The notes beneath the pieces were generated by a model, which did no database searches, had not been told where the DNA came from, and worked only from the letters and a program-made list of their open reading frames with translations. Of a stretch of DNA of 64,000 nucleotides, positions 7,873-15,708 are shown piece after piece. Origin of the DNA: Herbaspirillum sp. alder98 (lineage in GTDB: Bacteria; Pseudomonadota; Gammaproteobacteria; Burkholderiales; Burkholderiaceae_D). Location: NCBI RefSeq assembly GCF_020179755.1, contig NZ_JAIUCY010000015.1, positions 1-64,000 on the forward strand, given 5' to 3'. Position 1 is the first letter of the stretch; the number at the start of each line of letters is the position of its first letter. Both the position numbers and the translations under genes were made by a program.

Positions 7873-9048
7873 ATGACTGCATCCTCTCCCTGCATTACCG
7901 GCTGGCACCACTCCCAATTCGGCAAGCTCGACGGCATCGATCCCGAAGTCCTGATCGGCCAGGTCGCCAAGGCCGCCATCGAACACGCAGGACTGCAACC
8001 GGAAGACATCGACTCGGTCCACATCGGCACCTTCAATGCCGGATTCCTGTATCAGGACTTCCCCTCTTCGCTGGTCTTCAACAGCTTGCCGCAATTGCGC
8101 TTCAAGCCCGCCGTGCGGGTCGAGAACGCCTGCGCCACCGGCTCGGCCGCGATCCATTCAGGGCTGCAGTCGATCAAGGCCGGCGAATCGAAGCATGTGC
8201 TGGTGATCGGCTTCGAGAAGATGACCGAGCTGGCCACGCCGCAGGTGGGCGAGGTCTTGCTGAAGGCGTGTTACGCCAAGGAAGAGGCCGGCATCCCCGG
8301 TGGCTTCGCCGGCGTATTCGGCCAGATCGCACAAAGTTATTTCGACCGCTTCGGCGACCAGTCCGATGCGCTGGCGATGATCGCCGCCAAGAACCACAAG
8401 AACGGCATGGCCAATCCGTATGCGCACATGCGCCGCGATTTCGGTTTCGACTTCTGCCGCAATGTGTCCGACAAGAACCCGTTCGTGGCCGGCCCGCTCA
8501 AGCGCACCGACTGCTCGCTGGTGTCGGACGGCGCCGCCGCGCTGGTCTTGAGTGCTGCCGATGTCGCCAAGTCGATGCCACGTGCGGTGCAGTTCCGCGC
8601 GGCGGTGCACATCAATGACTTCCTGCCGCTGTCGCGCCGCGACGCCACCCGTTTCGAAGCCGCCGAGCTGGCCTGGAAGACCGCCCTGGGGCAAGCGCGC
8701 CTGACTCTGGACGACCTGTCGCTGGTGGAGACCCACGACTGCTTCACCGTCGCCGAGCTGCTGGAATACGAAGCGATGGGGCTGGCGCCGCACGGCCAGG
8801 GCGCGCGCGTGATCCTCGATGGCGTCACCGCCAAGGACGGCAAGCTGCCGGTCAATCCGTCGGGCGGCCTCAAGTCGAAGGGCCATCCGGTGGGCGCCAC
8901 CGGGGTCTCGATGCACGTGATGGCGGCCATGCAGGCCGCACACGATGCCGGCGACATGCAGATCGCCAATGCCCGCCACGTCGGCGTATTCAATATGGGC
9001 GGCGCGGCCGTCGCCAACTACGTGAGCATCCTGGAACGCGTGCATTGA
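7873..9048 (+). CDS. Thiolase of the SCP-x (lipid-transfer) type
   Basis: 391 residues. The nucleophilic Cys lies in ENACATGSAAI (about residue 88), the second catalytic motif is HDCFTVAE, and the C-terminal GHPVGATG supplies the active-site His. The usual C-terminal thiolase Cys is replaced in NMGGAAVANY, as in SCP-x thiolases, which use the HDCF cysteine instead. It should cleave or form a 3-oxoacyl-CoA. It is the first gene of the rightward sigma-54 operon, with AAGGA upstream of the ATG. No DUF35 partner, common beside such thiolases, is present; PPC-domain genes follow instead. The substrate is unknown. Confidence 0.9.
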   Translation: MTASSPCITGWHHSQFGKLDGIDPEVLIGQVAKAAIEHAGLQPEDIDSVHIGTFNAGFLYQDFPSSLVFNSLPQLRFKPAVRVENACATGSAAIHSGLQSIKAGESKHVLVIGFEKMTELATPQVGEVLLKACYAKEEAGIPGGFAGVFGQIAQSYFDRFGDQSDALAMIAAKNHKNGMANPYAHMRRDFGFDFCRNVSDKNPFVAGPLKRTDCSLVSDGAAALVLSAADVAKSMPRAVQFRAAVHINDFLPLSRRDATRFEAAELAWKTALGQARLTLDDLSLVETHDCFTVAELLEYEAMGLAPHGQGARVILDGVTAKDGKLPVNPSGGLKSKGHPVGATGVSMHVMAAMQAAHDAGDMQIANARHVGVFNMGGAAVANYVSILERVH

Positions 9049-9139
9049 GCACGGCCACGACGCCGTCCGGACAACGCCGGCGGCGTCGGCCAGAAGAATA
9101 ATTCCAGCCACGCCAAATTCTTAGAGAACGAGTGAGACG

Positions 9140-10738
9140 ATGTTAAAGAAAGTCATGAACCTGGGCCGCCTGCTATCGGATGTGGCGCGCCGCTTTCCCG
9201 ACCAGCCCGGCCTGATCCTCAGCCGCGCCGAGGCCAACGGCGACGACCGCATCGTCACCTGGCGACAGATCAACGACCGGGTCGATGCGCTGGCGCATGC
9301 GCTGGCGTCGCGCGGGGTGGTCAAGGGCGACAAGATGCTGGTCCATTCGCGCAACAACCAGCAGATCTTCGAGAGCGCCTGGGCCGCCTTCAAGCTGGGC
9401 GTGGTGTGGGTCCCCACCAACTTCCGCATCACGCCGCCTGAAGCGGCTTACCTGGGCCAGTCGAGCGGCGCCTCGGTGATGATCTACGACCACGGTTTCA
9501 GCCATTACGTGGATGCGGTCAAGGCTGCCTCGCCGGCCTTGAAGCATGTGGTGGCGCTGCGCGAGCCGCGCGCCGGCGAACTCGATTTCGAGGCGCTGGT
9601 GTCGGACGCCACCGGCGCGGCCTTCGATGAAGTCGAGGTCGATTACGAAGACCCGCTCTGGTTCTTCTATACCTCCGGCACCACCGGACACCCCAAGGCA
9701 GGCATCCTCTCGCATGGCCAGATGGCCTTCGTGGTGACCAATCACCTGGCCGACCTGATGCCGGGCCTGAACCACGAGTCGCGTTCGCTGGTGGTGGCGC
9801 CGCTGTCGCATGGCGCCGGCATCCACGCCGTGATCAACACAGCCCGTGGCGCGGCCAGCATCCTGCTGGCCAGCGAGCGGCTGGTGGTGGAAGAAGCCTG
9901 GCAACTGGTCGAGAAATACCGCGTGGACAACATGTTCACGGTGCCGACCATCGTCAAGATCCTGGTCGAGGATGAATCGGTGGACCGTTACGACCACAGC
10001 TCGCTGAAGCATGTGATCTACGCCGGCGCGCCCATGTACCGGGCCGACCAGGTCTATGCGCTCAAGAAGCTGGGGCGGGTCCTGGTGCAGTATTACGGCC
10101 TGGGCGAAGTGACCGGCAACATCACCTTCCTGCCGCCTTACATGCACCAGGAGGATGACGCCCATCCACAGGCGCGGGTCGGCAGTTGCGGCATGCCGCG
10201 CACCGGCATGGAGATCGCCATCCTCAACGACGACGGCCACAAGCTGGCGCCCTTCGAGACCGGCGAGATCTGCGTGCGCGGGCCAGCCGTATTCATGGGT
10301 TACCACAACAACTCCGAGGCCAATGCCAAGGCTTTCAAGTACGACTGGTTCCATACCGGCGACCTGGGCCATGTCGACCAGGAAGGTTTCCTCTATATCA
10401 CCGGCCGCTCGTCGGACATGTACATCTCGGGTGGCTCCAACGTCTATCCGCGCGAGATCGAAGAAGCGCTGCTGACGCACCCGGCGGTGTCGGAAGTGGC
10501 GGTGCTGGGCGTGCCGGACCCCAAGTGGGGCGAGAGCGGCCTGGCGGTGATCGTCGCCAAGCCCGGCCAGCAGGTCGATGGCGACGCCTTGCTGGCGCAC
10601 CTGGAAGAACGCATCGGCAAGTACAAGTGGCCGCGTCGCTTCGTCTTCTGGGAAACCATGCCCAAGTCGGGCTACGGCAAGATCGTCAAGAAACAGATCA
10701 AGTCACTGCTGGAGGAAAAGGGAGAATATCGTCTATGA
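9140..10738 (+). CDS. AMP-forming acyl-CoA synthetase/ligase
   Basis: 532 residues of the ANL superfamily. The P-loop YTSGTTGHPKAG, the YYGLGEVTGN motif, the hinge region FHTGDLGHVDQEGFLYITGR and the adenylation lysine in MPKSGYGKIVKKQ are all present, so the enzyme looks complete. It would activate a carboxylic acid to its CoA thioester, probably the compound imported by the TRAP system, ahead of cleavage by the thiolase. The gene is 91 bp after the thiolase and overlaps the next gene by ATGA, so it is translationally coupled to it. Chain length or aromatic preference cannot be read. Confidence 0.92.
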   Translation: MLKKVMNLGRLLSDVARRFPDQPGLILSRAEANGDDRIVTWRQINDRVDALAHALASRGVVKGDKMLVHSRNNQQIFESAWAAFKLGVVWVPTNFRITPPEAAYLGQSSGASVMIYDHGFSHYVDAVKAASPALKHVVALREPRAGELDFEALVSDATGAAFDEVEVDYEDPLWFFYTSGTTGHPKAGILSHGQMAFVVTNHLADLMPGLNHESRSLVVAPLSHGAGIHAVINTARGAASILLASERLVVEEAWQLVEKYRVDNMFTVPTIVKILVEDESVDRYDHSSLKHVIYAGAPMYRADQVYALKKLGRVLVQYYGLGEVTGNITFLPPYMHQEDDAHPQARVGSCGMPRTGMEIAILNDDGHKLAPFETGEICVRGPAVFMGYHNNSEANAKAFKYDWFHTGDLGHVDQEGFLYITGRSSDMYISGGSNVYPREIEEALLTHPAVSEVAVLGVPDPKWGESGLAVIVAKPGQQVDGDALLAHLEERIGKYKWPRRFVFWETMPKSGYGKIVKKQIKSLLEEKGEYRL

Positions 10739-11298
10739 AACTGTCGAGCAAACCGGCTGACGGTCACCCCGGCTTCGTCGAAGTGCGCAAGTTTCTTCAT
10801 GCAGGCCAGCCAAGCTATCCGCGCACGCTGGACCTGGAGGCCAATCCGGCCGAAGAACTGCGCATCACGCTGCAACCGGGCACCAGGGTGGGCGACGCCT
10901 TGCGGCGCGTACTGGCCCGCTATGGACAACGCGGCGGGGTCGGTCGCATGTGCGGCGGCACCGCGCGCGCGTTGCACTATCACCGCATCGAGAGCACCCG
11001 CGACGACAATCGTCCCTATGATTACGGCCCACCGTATGTGTTGCAAGGCACGATTACCTTCGTGACCGGCGCCATCACGGTGGGCCAGAACCAGGAAGGC
11101 AAGATCCTTCTGCATTGCCACTCGGGTTTCATCGACGGCGACGGCACCATCCACGGTGGCCATCTGCTGCTCGACACGGTGGAGGTGGGCGACGATCCGC
11201 TCATCATCCGCCTGTGCCTGTTTTCACAAGGCGCCTTCGTCGTCAACAGCGATGAAGAGACGCTATTCAGTCTATTGCATCCGACACCCATGGAATGA
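10735..11298 (+). CDS. PPC/DUF296-domain protein with intact metal-site histidines
   Basis: 187 residues. A PPC domain spans about residues 40-180 and keeps the family's metal-ligand pattern: HCH at 127-129 and GGHL at 141-144, in the context of a DGDG turn. PPC domains form trimers and occur in bacterial single-domain proteins of unknown role and in plant AT-hook proteins. Start ATG overlaps the ligase stop; the stop in turn overlaps the next gene by ATGA. Placement inside a CoA-dependent catabolic operon suggests an enzymatic or regulatory role in that pathway, but no function is established by the sequence. Confidence 0.8.
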   Translation: MKLSSKPADGHPGFVEVRKFLHAGQPSYPRTLDLEANPAEELRITLQPGTRVGDALRRVLARYGQRGGVGRMCGGTARALHYHRIESTRDDNRPYDYGPPYVLQGTITFVTGAITVGQNQEGKILLHCHSGFIDGDGTIHGGHLLLDTVEVGDDPLIIRLCLFSQGAFVVNSDEETLFSLLHPTPME

Positions 11299-11765
11299 TG
11301 ATGACGACCTCGACCATCGCAAACAACACCACCGACATTGATACAGACAACGACATCCAGGTTGAAGAAGGCACCCTCGGCAAGCTGGTGATGGCGCGCC
11401 TGAAACCCAACCAGGACCTGACCGAAAGCGTCGAGGCGCTGTGCCTGCAGCATGGCATGCAACGTGCCATCGTGCGCGGCGCCATCGGCAGCCTGATCGA
11501 TGCCCACCTGCAGTATGCGGGCCAGAACGGCGCGCGCCGGATGGAAGTCAATGGCCCCGGCGTAGAGATACTGAATGTCTTCGGCGAGATCGGGTTTACC
11601 GACGCCAAGTCCAATCCCAATCCGCTACAGGGCGTAGTGGCCGACACCGATGGCAAGATCTTTGCCGGGCGTTTCGTGCGCGGCGCCAACCTGTCGTTCA
11701 TCACCATCGAAATCACCTTGCAGGAATGGATTCCGGCCAAGGTGGCCCAGGCGCTTCCGGCCTGA
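11295..11765 (+). CDS. PPC/DUF296-domain protein lacking the metal-site histidines
   Basis: 156 residues; a second PPC domain beginning near residue 26. Where its partner has HxH and GGHL, this protein has LQG (111-113) and AGRF (124-127), so it probably cannot hold the metal. It may be a structural or regulatory partner of the preceding PPC protein, for example in mixed trimers; that is inference. The start is ambiguous among three consecutive ATG codons at 11295-11303; the first overlaps the previous stop. It is the last gene of the rightward operon, and a hairpin terminator follows. Confidence 0.75.
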   Translation: MMMTTSTIANNTTDIDTDNDIQVEEGTLGKLVMARLKPNQDLTESVEALCLQHGMQRAIVRGAIGSLIDAHLQYAGQNGARRMEVNGPGVEILNVFGEIGFTDAKSNPNPLQGVVADTDGKIFAGRFVRGANLSFITIEITLQEWIPAKVAQALPA

Positions 11766-11786
11766 TACGCCAGCCTGAAAAGAAAG

Positions 11787-11808
11787 AAGGACGCCCTGAG
11801 GCGTCCTT
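11787..11808. terminator. Two-way hairpin terminator between the PPC operon and the symporter gene
   Basis: AAGGACGCC and GGCGTCCTT pair perfectly around a four-base loop between convergent genes. On the minus strand a pyrimidine-rich CTTTCTTTT tract follows, which suits termination of the symporter transcript; on the plus strand the T-run is short. Confidence 0.65.
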
Positions 11809-11811
11809 CGA

Positions 11812-13101
11812 TCATGCGTGCAACTTGAGTTCGGCTTCGCGCTCGATCTCGCGTTCGGCCGCGCTTGCCTCTTCTTCCGACAACAGCCCGCCCTCCCATT
11901 TGGCCACCACGGCCGAGGCAATCGAGTTGCCCACTGCGTTGGTGGCGGAGCGGCCCATGTCGAGGAAGGTGTCGATACCCAGGATCACCAGCAATCCGGC
12001 TTCGGGGATATTGAACTGGTGCAGCGTGGCGGCAATCACCACCAGTGACGCCCGCGGCACGCCGGCGATGCCCTTGGAGGTCAGCATCAGCACCGCCATC
12101 ATGGTGATCTGCGTCGTCAGCGACAACTCCATGCCGTAGGCCTGAACGATGAACATGGTGGCGAAGGTGCAGTAGATCATCGAGCCGTCGAGGTTGAACG
12201 AATACCCCATCGGCATGACGAAACTGGAGATCTTGCGCTTCACACCGAAACGGTCGAGCGCATCCAGCAGCTTGGGATAGGCCGCCTCCGAGCTGGCGGT
12301 GGCGAACGCCAGCAGGAACGGTTCCTTGATCAAGACCAGCAGATGCATGATGCGCCCGCGCAGGAACACGAAGCCGGCCCCAATCAGCAACACCCACAAC
12401 AGCGCCAGCGAGAAATAGAAGTCACGGATGAAGACGGCGAAGCTGAGCAGGATCTCCAGGCCATTGATGGCCACCGTCGCGGCCATCGCGGCAAACACCG
12501 CCAGCGGCGCCATCTTCATCACGTAGCCGGTGATCTTGAGCATGGCGTGCGACAGATCGTCGACCACCGCCAGCAGGTTCTTGCCGCGCTCGCCCAGGGC
12601 CGCCAGGGCGACACCGAAGAACATCGAGAACACCACGATCTGCAGGATTTCATTCTGCGCCATGGCCTCGGCCACCGACCGCGGCACCAGGTGGTTGAAG
12701 AATTCCTTCAGGGTGAACTTGCTGGTGGCCAGGCCGGCGGCAGCCGCATCCGGCGGCGGCAGTGCGACCCCGGCGCCCGGTTGCAACAGGTTGGCCATGA
12801 CCATGCCCAGCGCCAGCGACACCAGCGAAGCCAGGAAGAACCAGCTCAGCGACTTGGCGAAGATGCGGCCCACCGAGCGGGCATCGCCCATGTGGGCAAT
12901 ACCGACCACCAGGGTCGAAAACACCAGCGGCGCGATGACCATCTTGATCAGCCGCAGGAACATGTCGGAGATGATCGAGATATAGCCCGCCAATTCCTTG
13001 GCATGCGCTTTATCGGTATGCGAGAAGATCAGATAACCCACCAGGATGCCCAGCAGCATCGCGATGAAGATAATGACGGCGGGGGGAATGCGTTTTTTCA
13101 T
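11812..13101 (-). CDS. Dicarboxylate/amino-acid:cation symporter (DAACS family, GltP/DctA-like)
   Basis: 429 residues of multi-helix inner-membrane protein. Family signatures are ATASSEAAYPKLLDAL (re-entrant loop 1), PMGYSFNLDGSMIY (the NLDG motif), and GIDTFLDMGRSATNAVGNS near the C-terminus. It couples uptake of C4-dicarboxylates or acidic amino acids to protons or sodium; the serine-rich loop does not by itself separate DctA from GltP. AGGAG lies six bases before the ATG at 13101. The gene is monocistronic, convergent with the PPC operon and ends at a hairpin. A palindrome about 100 bp upstream may be its operator. Confidence 0.92.
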   Translation of the reverse strand: MKKRIPPAVIIFIAMLLGILVGYLIFSHTDKAHAKELAGYISIISDMFLRLIKMVIAPLVFSTLVVGIAHMGDARSVGRIFAKSLSWFFLASLVSLALGMVMANLLQPGAGVALPPPDAAAAGLATSKFTLKEFFNHLVPRSVAEAMAQNEILQIVVFSMFFGVALAALGERGKNLLAVVDDLSHAMLKITGYVMKMAPLAVFAAMAATVAINGLEILLSFAVFIRDFYFSLALLWVLLIGAGFVFLRGRIMHLLVLIKEPFLLAFATASSEAAYPKLLDALDRFGVKRKISSFVMPMGYSFNLDGSMIYCTFATMFIVQAYGMELSLTTQITMMAVLMLTSKGIAGVPRASLVVIAATLHQFNIPEAGLLVILGIDTFLDMGRSATNAVGNSIASAVVAKWEGGLLSEEEASAAEREIEREAELKLHA

Positions 13102-13194
13102 GGAATCTCCTGCCCCGCTTTGGCGATGCGGGAACGTGGTGCGCGCTTGAGTCGAATGTCCGCTGCCCTGGCGTCCCACGTCTTGATGCATGAG

Positions 13195-13210
13195 ATTTCC
13201 ACCTGGAAAT
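13195..13210. promoter_or_regulatory. Palindromic operator candidate upstream of the symporter
   Basis: ATTTCCA-CC-TGGAAAT is a perfect dyad with 7-bp arms, about 95-110 bp upstream of the symporter ATG. It has the same 7-2-7 layout as the dyad at 7561. No well-spaced -24/-12 promoter lies between it and the gene, so the binding protein remains unknown. Confidence 0.35.
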
Positions 13211-13444
13211 GGACTGATTTTTCTCGACGAGCGATAAAAAAGGACGAAGCTTATTGATCTTGGGCGGCATCGTCAAGATCGTCGGGCACAAGCCCGGCCG
13301 CACCGAGGCACGATCGCCCTGCTCGTTTCATTAATCGCGCATCTCGCACGATGTCAGCCGCGCACGTGTAAACGGCGCCGATTTCATTCGCTTTTATTCG
13401 TGATCCCGACTGGCGCCACGACACCGTGGCGACAAATCGACACC

Positions 13445-13473
13445 TTGCCGGAGTGTCACGAGGTGGAAATAAT
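13445..13473 (+). promoter_or_regulatory. Candidate sigma-70 promoter of the porin-ABC operon
   Basis: TTGCCG and AATAAT are separated by 17 bp. Transcription would begin near 13480, giving a leader of about 80 bases before the porin ATG at 13558. Confidence 0.4.
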
Positions 13474-13495
13474 TTGTCTCTAATCTCGCGACCTT

Positions 13496-13523
13496 TGTCG
13501 GGGGACGCGTGACATCCCCGACA
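13496..13523 (+). promoter_or_regulatory. Inverted repeat in the porin leader
   Basis: TGTCGGGG and CCCCGACA are perfect 8-bp arms around a 12-base spacer, downstream of the predicted promoter and 35 bp before the porin start. It could be an operator or an mRNA hairpin. Confidence 0.4.
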
Positions 13524-13557
13524 TCAAGAATAATCAATTCATCGAGGGATACCCAAC

Positions 13558-14613
13558 ATGCAGACCAAGAACAAATTCGCCATCACCACGCTTGCCATCG
13601 GCGCCGCACTGGCCTGTGGCCAGGCTGCCGCACAATCGAACGTGACCATCTACGGTATCGTCGATTCCGGCCTGGAAGTGATCAACCACGCATCGGCCGC
13701 CGGTTCGGTGTCGCGCATCAGCTCGGGCAACCTGTCGGGTTCGCGCATCGGTTTTCGCGGCACCGAAGATCTGGGTGGCGGCCTGCAGGCCGTGTTCGTT
13801 CTCGAGAACGGCTACTCGGTAGACAACGGCACCGCGCTGCAAAGCGGTCGCCTGTTCGGTCGCCAATCCTATGTTGGCCTGCAGGGCAGCTGGGGCAGCC
13901 TGCTGATCGGTCGCCAGAACAGCCTCATGCTGGAATGGATGAGCAAGTACAACACCATGGACAACGCCACCTGGTCGTCCAAGGTGCATGATGCGGCCTT
14001 CTCGGACCGTATCGACAATGCCGTCAAGTACACCGGCCGGGTCGGCGCCTTCGAACTGTCGACCTACTACAGCACCGGCTTCGACAGCACCAAGGGCGGC
14101 GAAGTGGCCGGCAGCAGCGCCGCCGGTCGCGAATACGGTTTCGGCGGCCAGTACCTGGGCGAAGGCTTCAAGGCCGGCCTGGTGTATGACCAGAAGAATG
14201 GCCAGACCGCAGCGCTGTCGGGCAACACCGACCGTCACCTGACCTTCGGCGCACGCTACAAGATCGGCGCGGCGGAAGTGCTGGGTGGCTACCTGGTGCG
14301 CCGTCAGAAGACCGCGCCGGCCACCAGCATCCGCTCCGATGTCAGCTGGATCGGCATGAGCTACCAGGTCAGCCAGCCGCTGCAACTGTCGGCGTCGCTG
14401 TACCACACCGATGTGAAGCGCTCGAACCAGGATCCGACCTCGATCATCACCATGGTCAAGTATTCGCTGTCCAAGCGCACCGACCTGTACCTGATCAATT
14501 CGTATGTGTGGAACAAGAACGGCTCGAACCTGGGCGTGAACGGTTTCGGTACCGATATCGCCGCCGGCTCGAACCAGTTCGGCACCATGGCGGGTATCCG
14601 CCACACGTTCTGA
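13558..14613 (+). CDS. Outer-membrane porin (Gram-negative porin family)
   Basis: 351 residues. A Sec signal peptide (TTLAIGAALACGQAAA) is cleaved near residue 25, the mature protein opens with QSNVTIYGIVDSGLEV, and the last residue is Phe in GIRHTF, as outer-membrane barrel insertion requires. These features are those of the trimeric betaproteobacterial porins. The gene lies only ten bases upstream of an ABC-transporter ATPase gene on the same strand, so this porin probably admits the transporter's substrate across the outer membrane. A dyad lies in its leader. Confidence 0.93.
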   Translation: MQTKNKFAITTLAIGAALACGQAAAQSNVTIYGIVDSGLEVINHASAAGSVSRISSGNLSGSRIGFRGTEDLGGGLQAVFVLENGYSVDNGTALQSGRLFGRQSYVGLQGSWGSLLIGRQNSLMLEWMSKYNTMDNATWSSKVHDAAFSDRIDNAVKYTGRVGAFELSTYYSTGFDSTKGGEVAGSSAAGREYGFGGQYLGEGFKAGLVYDQKNGQTAALSGNTDRHLTFGARYKIGAAEVLGGYLVRRQKTAPATSIRSDVSWIGMSYQVSQPLQLSASLYHTDVKRSNQDPTSIITMVKYSLSKRTDLYLINSYVWNKNGSNLGVNGFGTDIAAGSNQFGTMAGIRHTF

Positions 14614-14623
14614 TCGGCACGGC

Positions 14624-15679
14624 ATGAGCAAACCTGGCGAACGCGTGCAGCGCGGCACGGCCATCAGCGTCGAGCGGCTGGTCCAGCGCTTTGGCGACAA
14701 TACCGTGCTGGCCGGTATCGACCTGCAACTTGAGGCAGGCCAGGTGCTGGCCCTGCTGGGTCCGTCGGGCTGCGGCAAGACCACGCTGCTCAAGCTGCTG
14801 GCTGGCTTGTTGCCGGTGCAGCCCGGCATGGGCAGCATCCGCTTCGGGCACAACGTGGTGGCCGGTGACGGCCGCTTCGTGCCGCCCGAAGGACGGGCGC
14901 TGGGCATGGTGTTTCAGGACTACGCCCTGTGGCCGCACATGACGGTCGGCCGCAATGTGTCGTTCGCGCTCGAAATGCGCGGCGTGTCGCGCCGCGCGGC
15001 GGCCCCCAATGTGGCGCAGGCGCTGGAGACGGTCGGCCTGGCCGGCTTCGAGCAGCGCCAGCCATCCAGCCTGTCGGGTGGGCAGCAGCAACGGGTCGCA
15101 CTGGCGCGCGCCATCGTGGCGCGGCCCCAGGTGCTGCTGTTCGACGAGCCCTTGTCCAATCTCGACCGCGAACTGCGCGAGAACCTGTGCCACGAGATCG
15201 GCGTGCTGCTGCGCCAGATGGGCACCACCGCGGTCTACGTCACGCACGACCAGGACGAAGCCTTTGCCCTGGCCGACCAGGTCGCCGTCATGCATGGCGG
15301 CCGGATTCACCAACTGGCCACGCCCGAACAATTGATGGCCACCCCGGCCAGCACCCTGGTGGCTGATTTTCTCAAGCTGGGCACGCTGCTGTCGGCGGCC
15401 CACGTGCCACCGGCATGGCATGCGGCACTGCCGGCCGGCGGCGCCGATCAGCACCTCTTCATTCCACACGCGGCGCTGTCGCTGGCGGCGACCCAGGGCG
15501 ACCTGCGCGGCACGGTGATGCACCAGCGCCTGCGCCAGGGTCGGCTGCTGACGCAGATCGTGGCCAGCGAAGCGCCACAGGGCCTGATGCTGGCCACCGA
15601 CAGCCGCCTCGACACCGGTCGCACGGTCGAACTCGCGCTCGACTGGCAGCGCCTGCGCTGGCTGCCGCAGGCAGCCTGA
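14624..15679 (+). CDS. ABC transporter ATP-binding protein, FbpC/PotA-like
   Basis: 351 residues. Walker A GPSGCGKTT, Q-loop FQDYALW, signature LSGGQQQR, Walker B VLLFDEP and the switch His in YVTHDQDEA are all intact. After about residue 240 there is a C-terminal OB-like regulatory extension, as in iron, polyamine, sulfate and phosphonate importers. It energises uptake with the downstream binding protein and double-domain permease. It sits ten bases after the porin gene and 29 bases before the binding-protein gene. The substrate is not fixed; ferric iron or 2-aminoethylphosphonate-type compounds are the usual cargos of such sets. Confidence 0.9.
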   Translation: MSKPGERVQRGTAISVERLVQRFGDNTVLAGIDLQLEAGQVLALLGPSGCGKTTLLKLLAGLLPVQPGMGSIRFGHNVVAGDGRFVPPEGRALGMVFQDYALWPHMTVGRNVSFALEMRGVSRRAAAPNVAQALETVGLAGFEQRQPSSLSGGQQQRVALARAIVARPQVLLFDEPLSNLDRELRENLCHEIGVLLRQMGTTAVYVTHDQDEAFALADQVAVMHGGRIHQLATPEQLMATPASTLVADFLKLGTLLSAAHVPPAWHAALPAGGADQHLFIPHAALSLAATQGDLRGTVMHQRLRQGRLLTQIVASEAPQGLMLATDSRLDTGRTVELALDWQRLRWLPQAA

Positions 15680-15708
15680 TCGTACCTCTCCCTTATTCGG
15701 AAACCTCC

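Larger units (their letters stand above)
13102..13557. other. 456-bp divergent gap between the symporter and porin genes
   Basis: No convincing gene. It contains a palindrome near the symporter (13195-13210), a candidate sigma-70 promoter for the porin (13445-13473) and an inverted repeat in the predicted porin leader (13496-13523), each listed separately. The middle part, 13260-13440, shows nothing I recognise. Confidence 0.6.

Noticed and set aside
13163-13178. TGGGAC-like sequence upstream of the symporter as a sigma-54 promoter
   Set aside because: The GG and GC elements are one base too close and the -12 part is GGCAG; sigma-54 spacing is strict.
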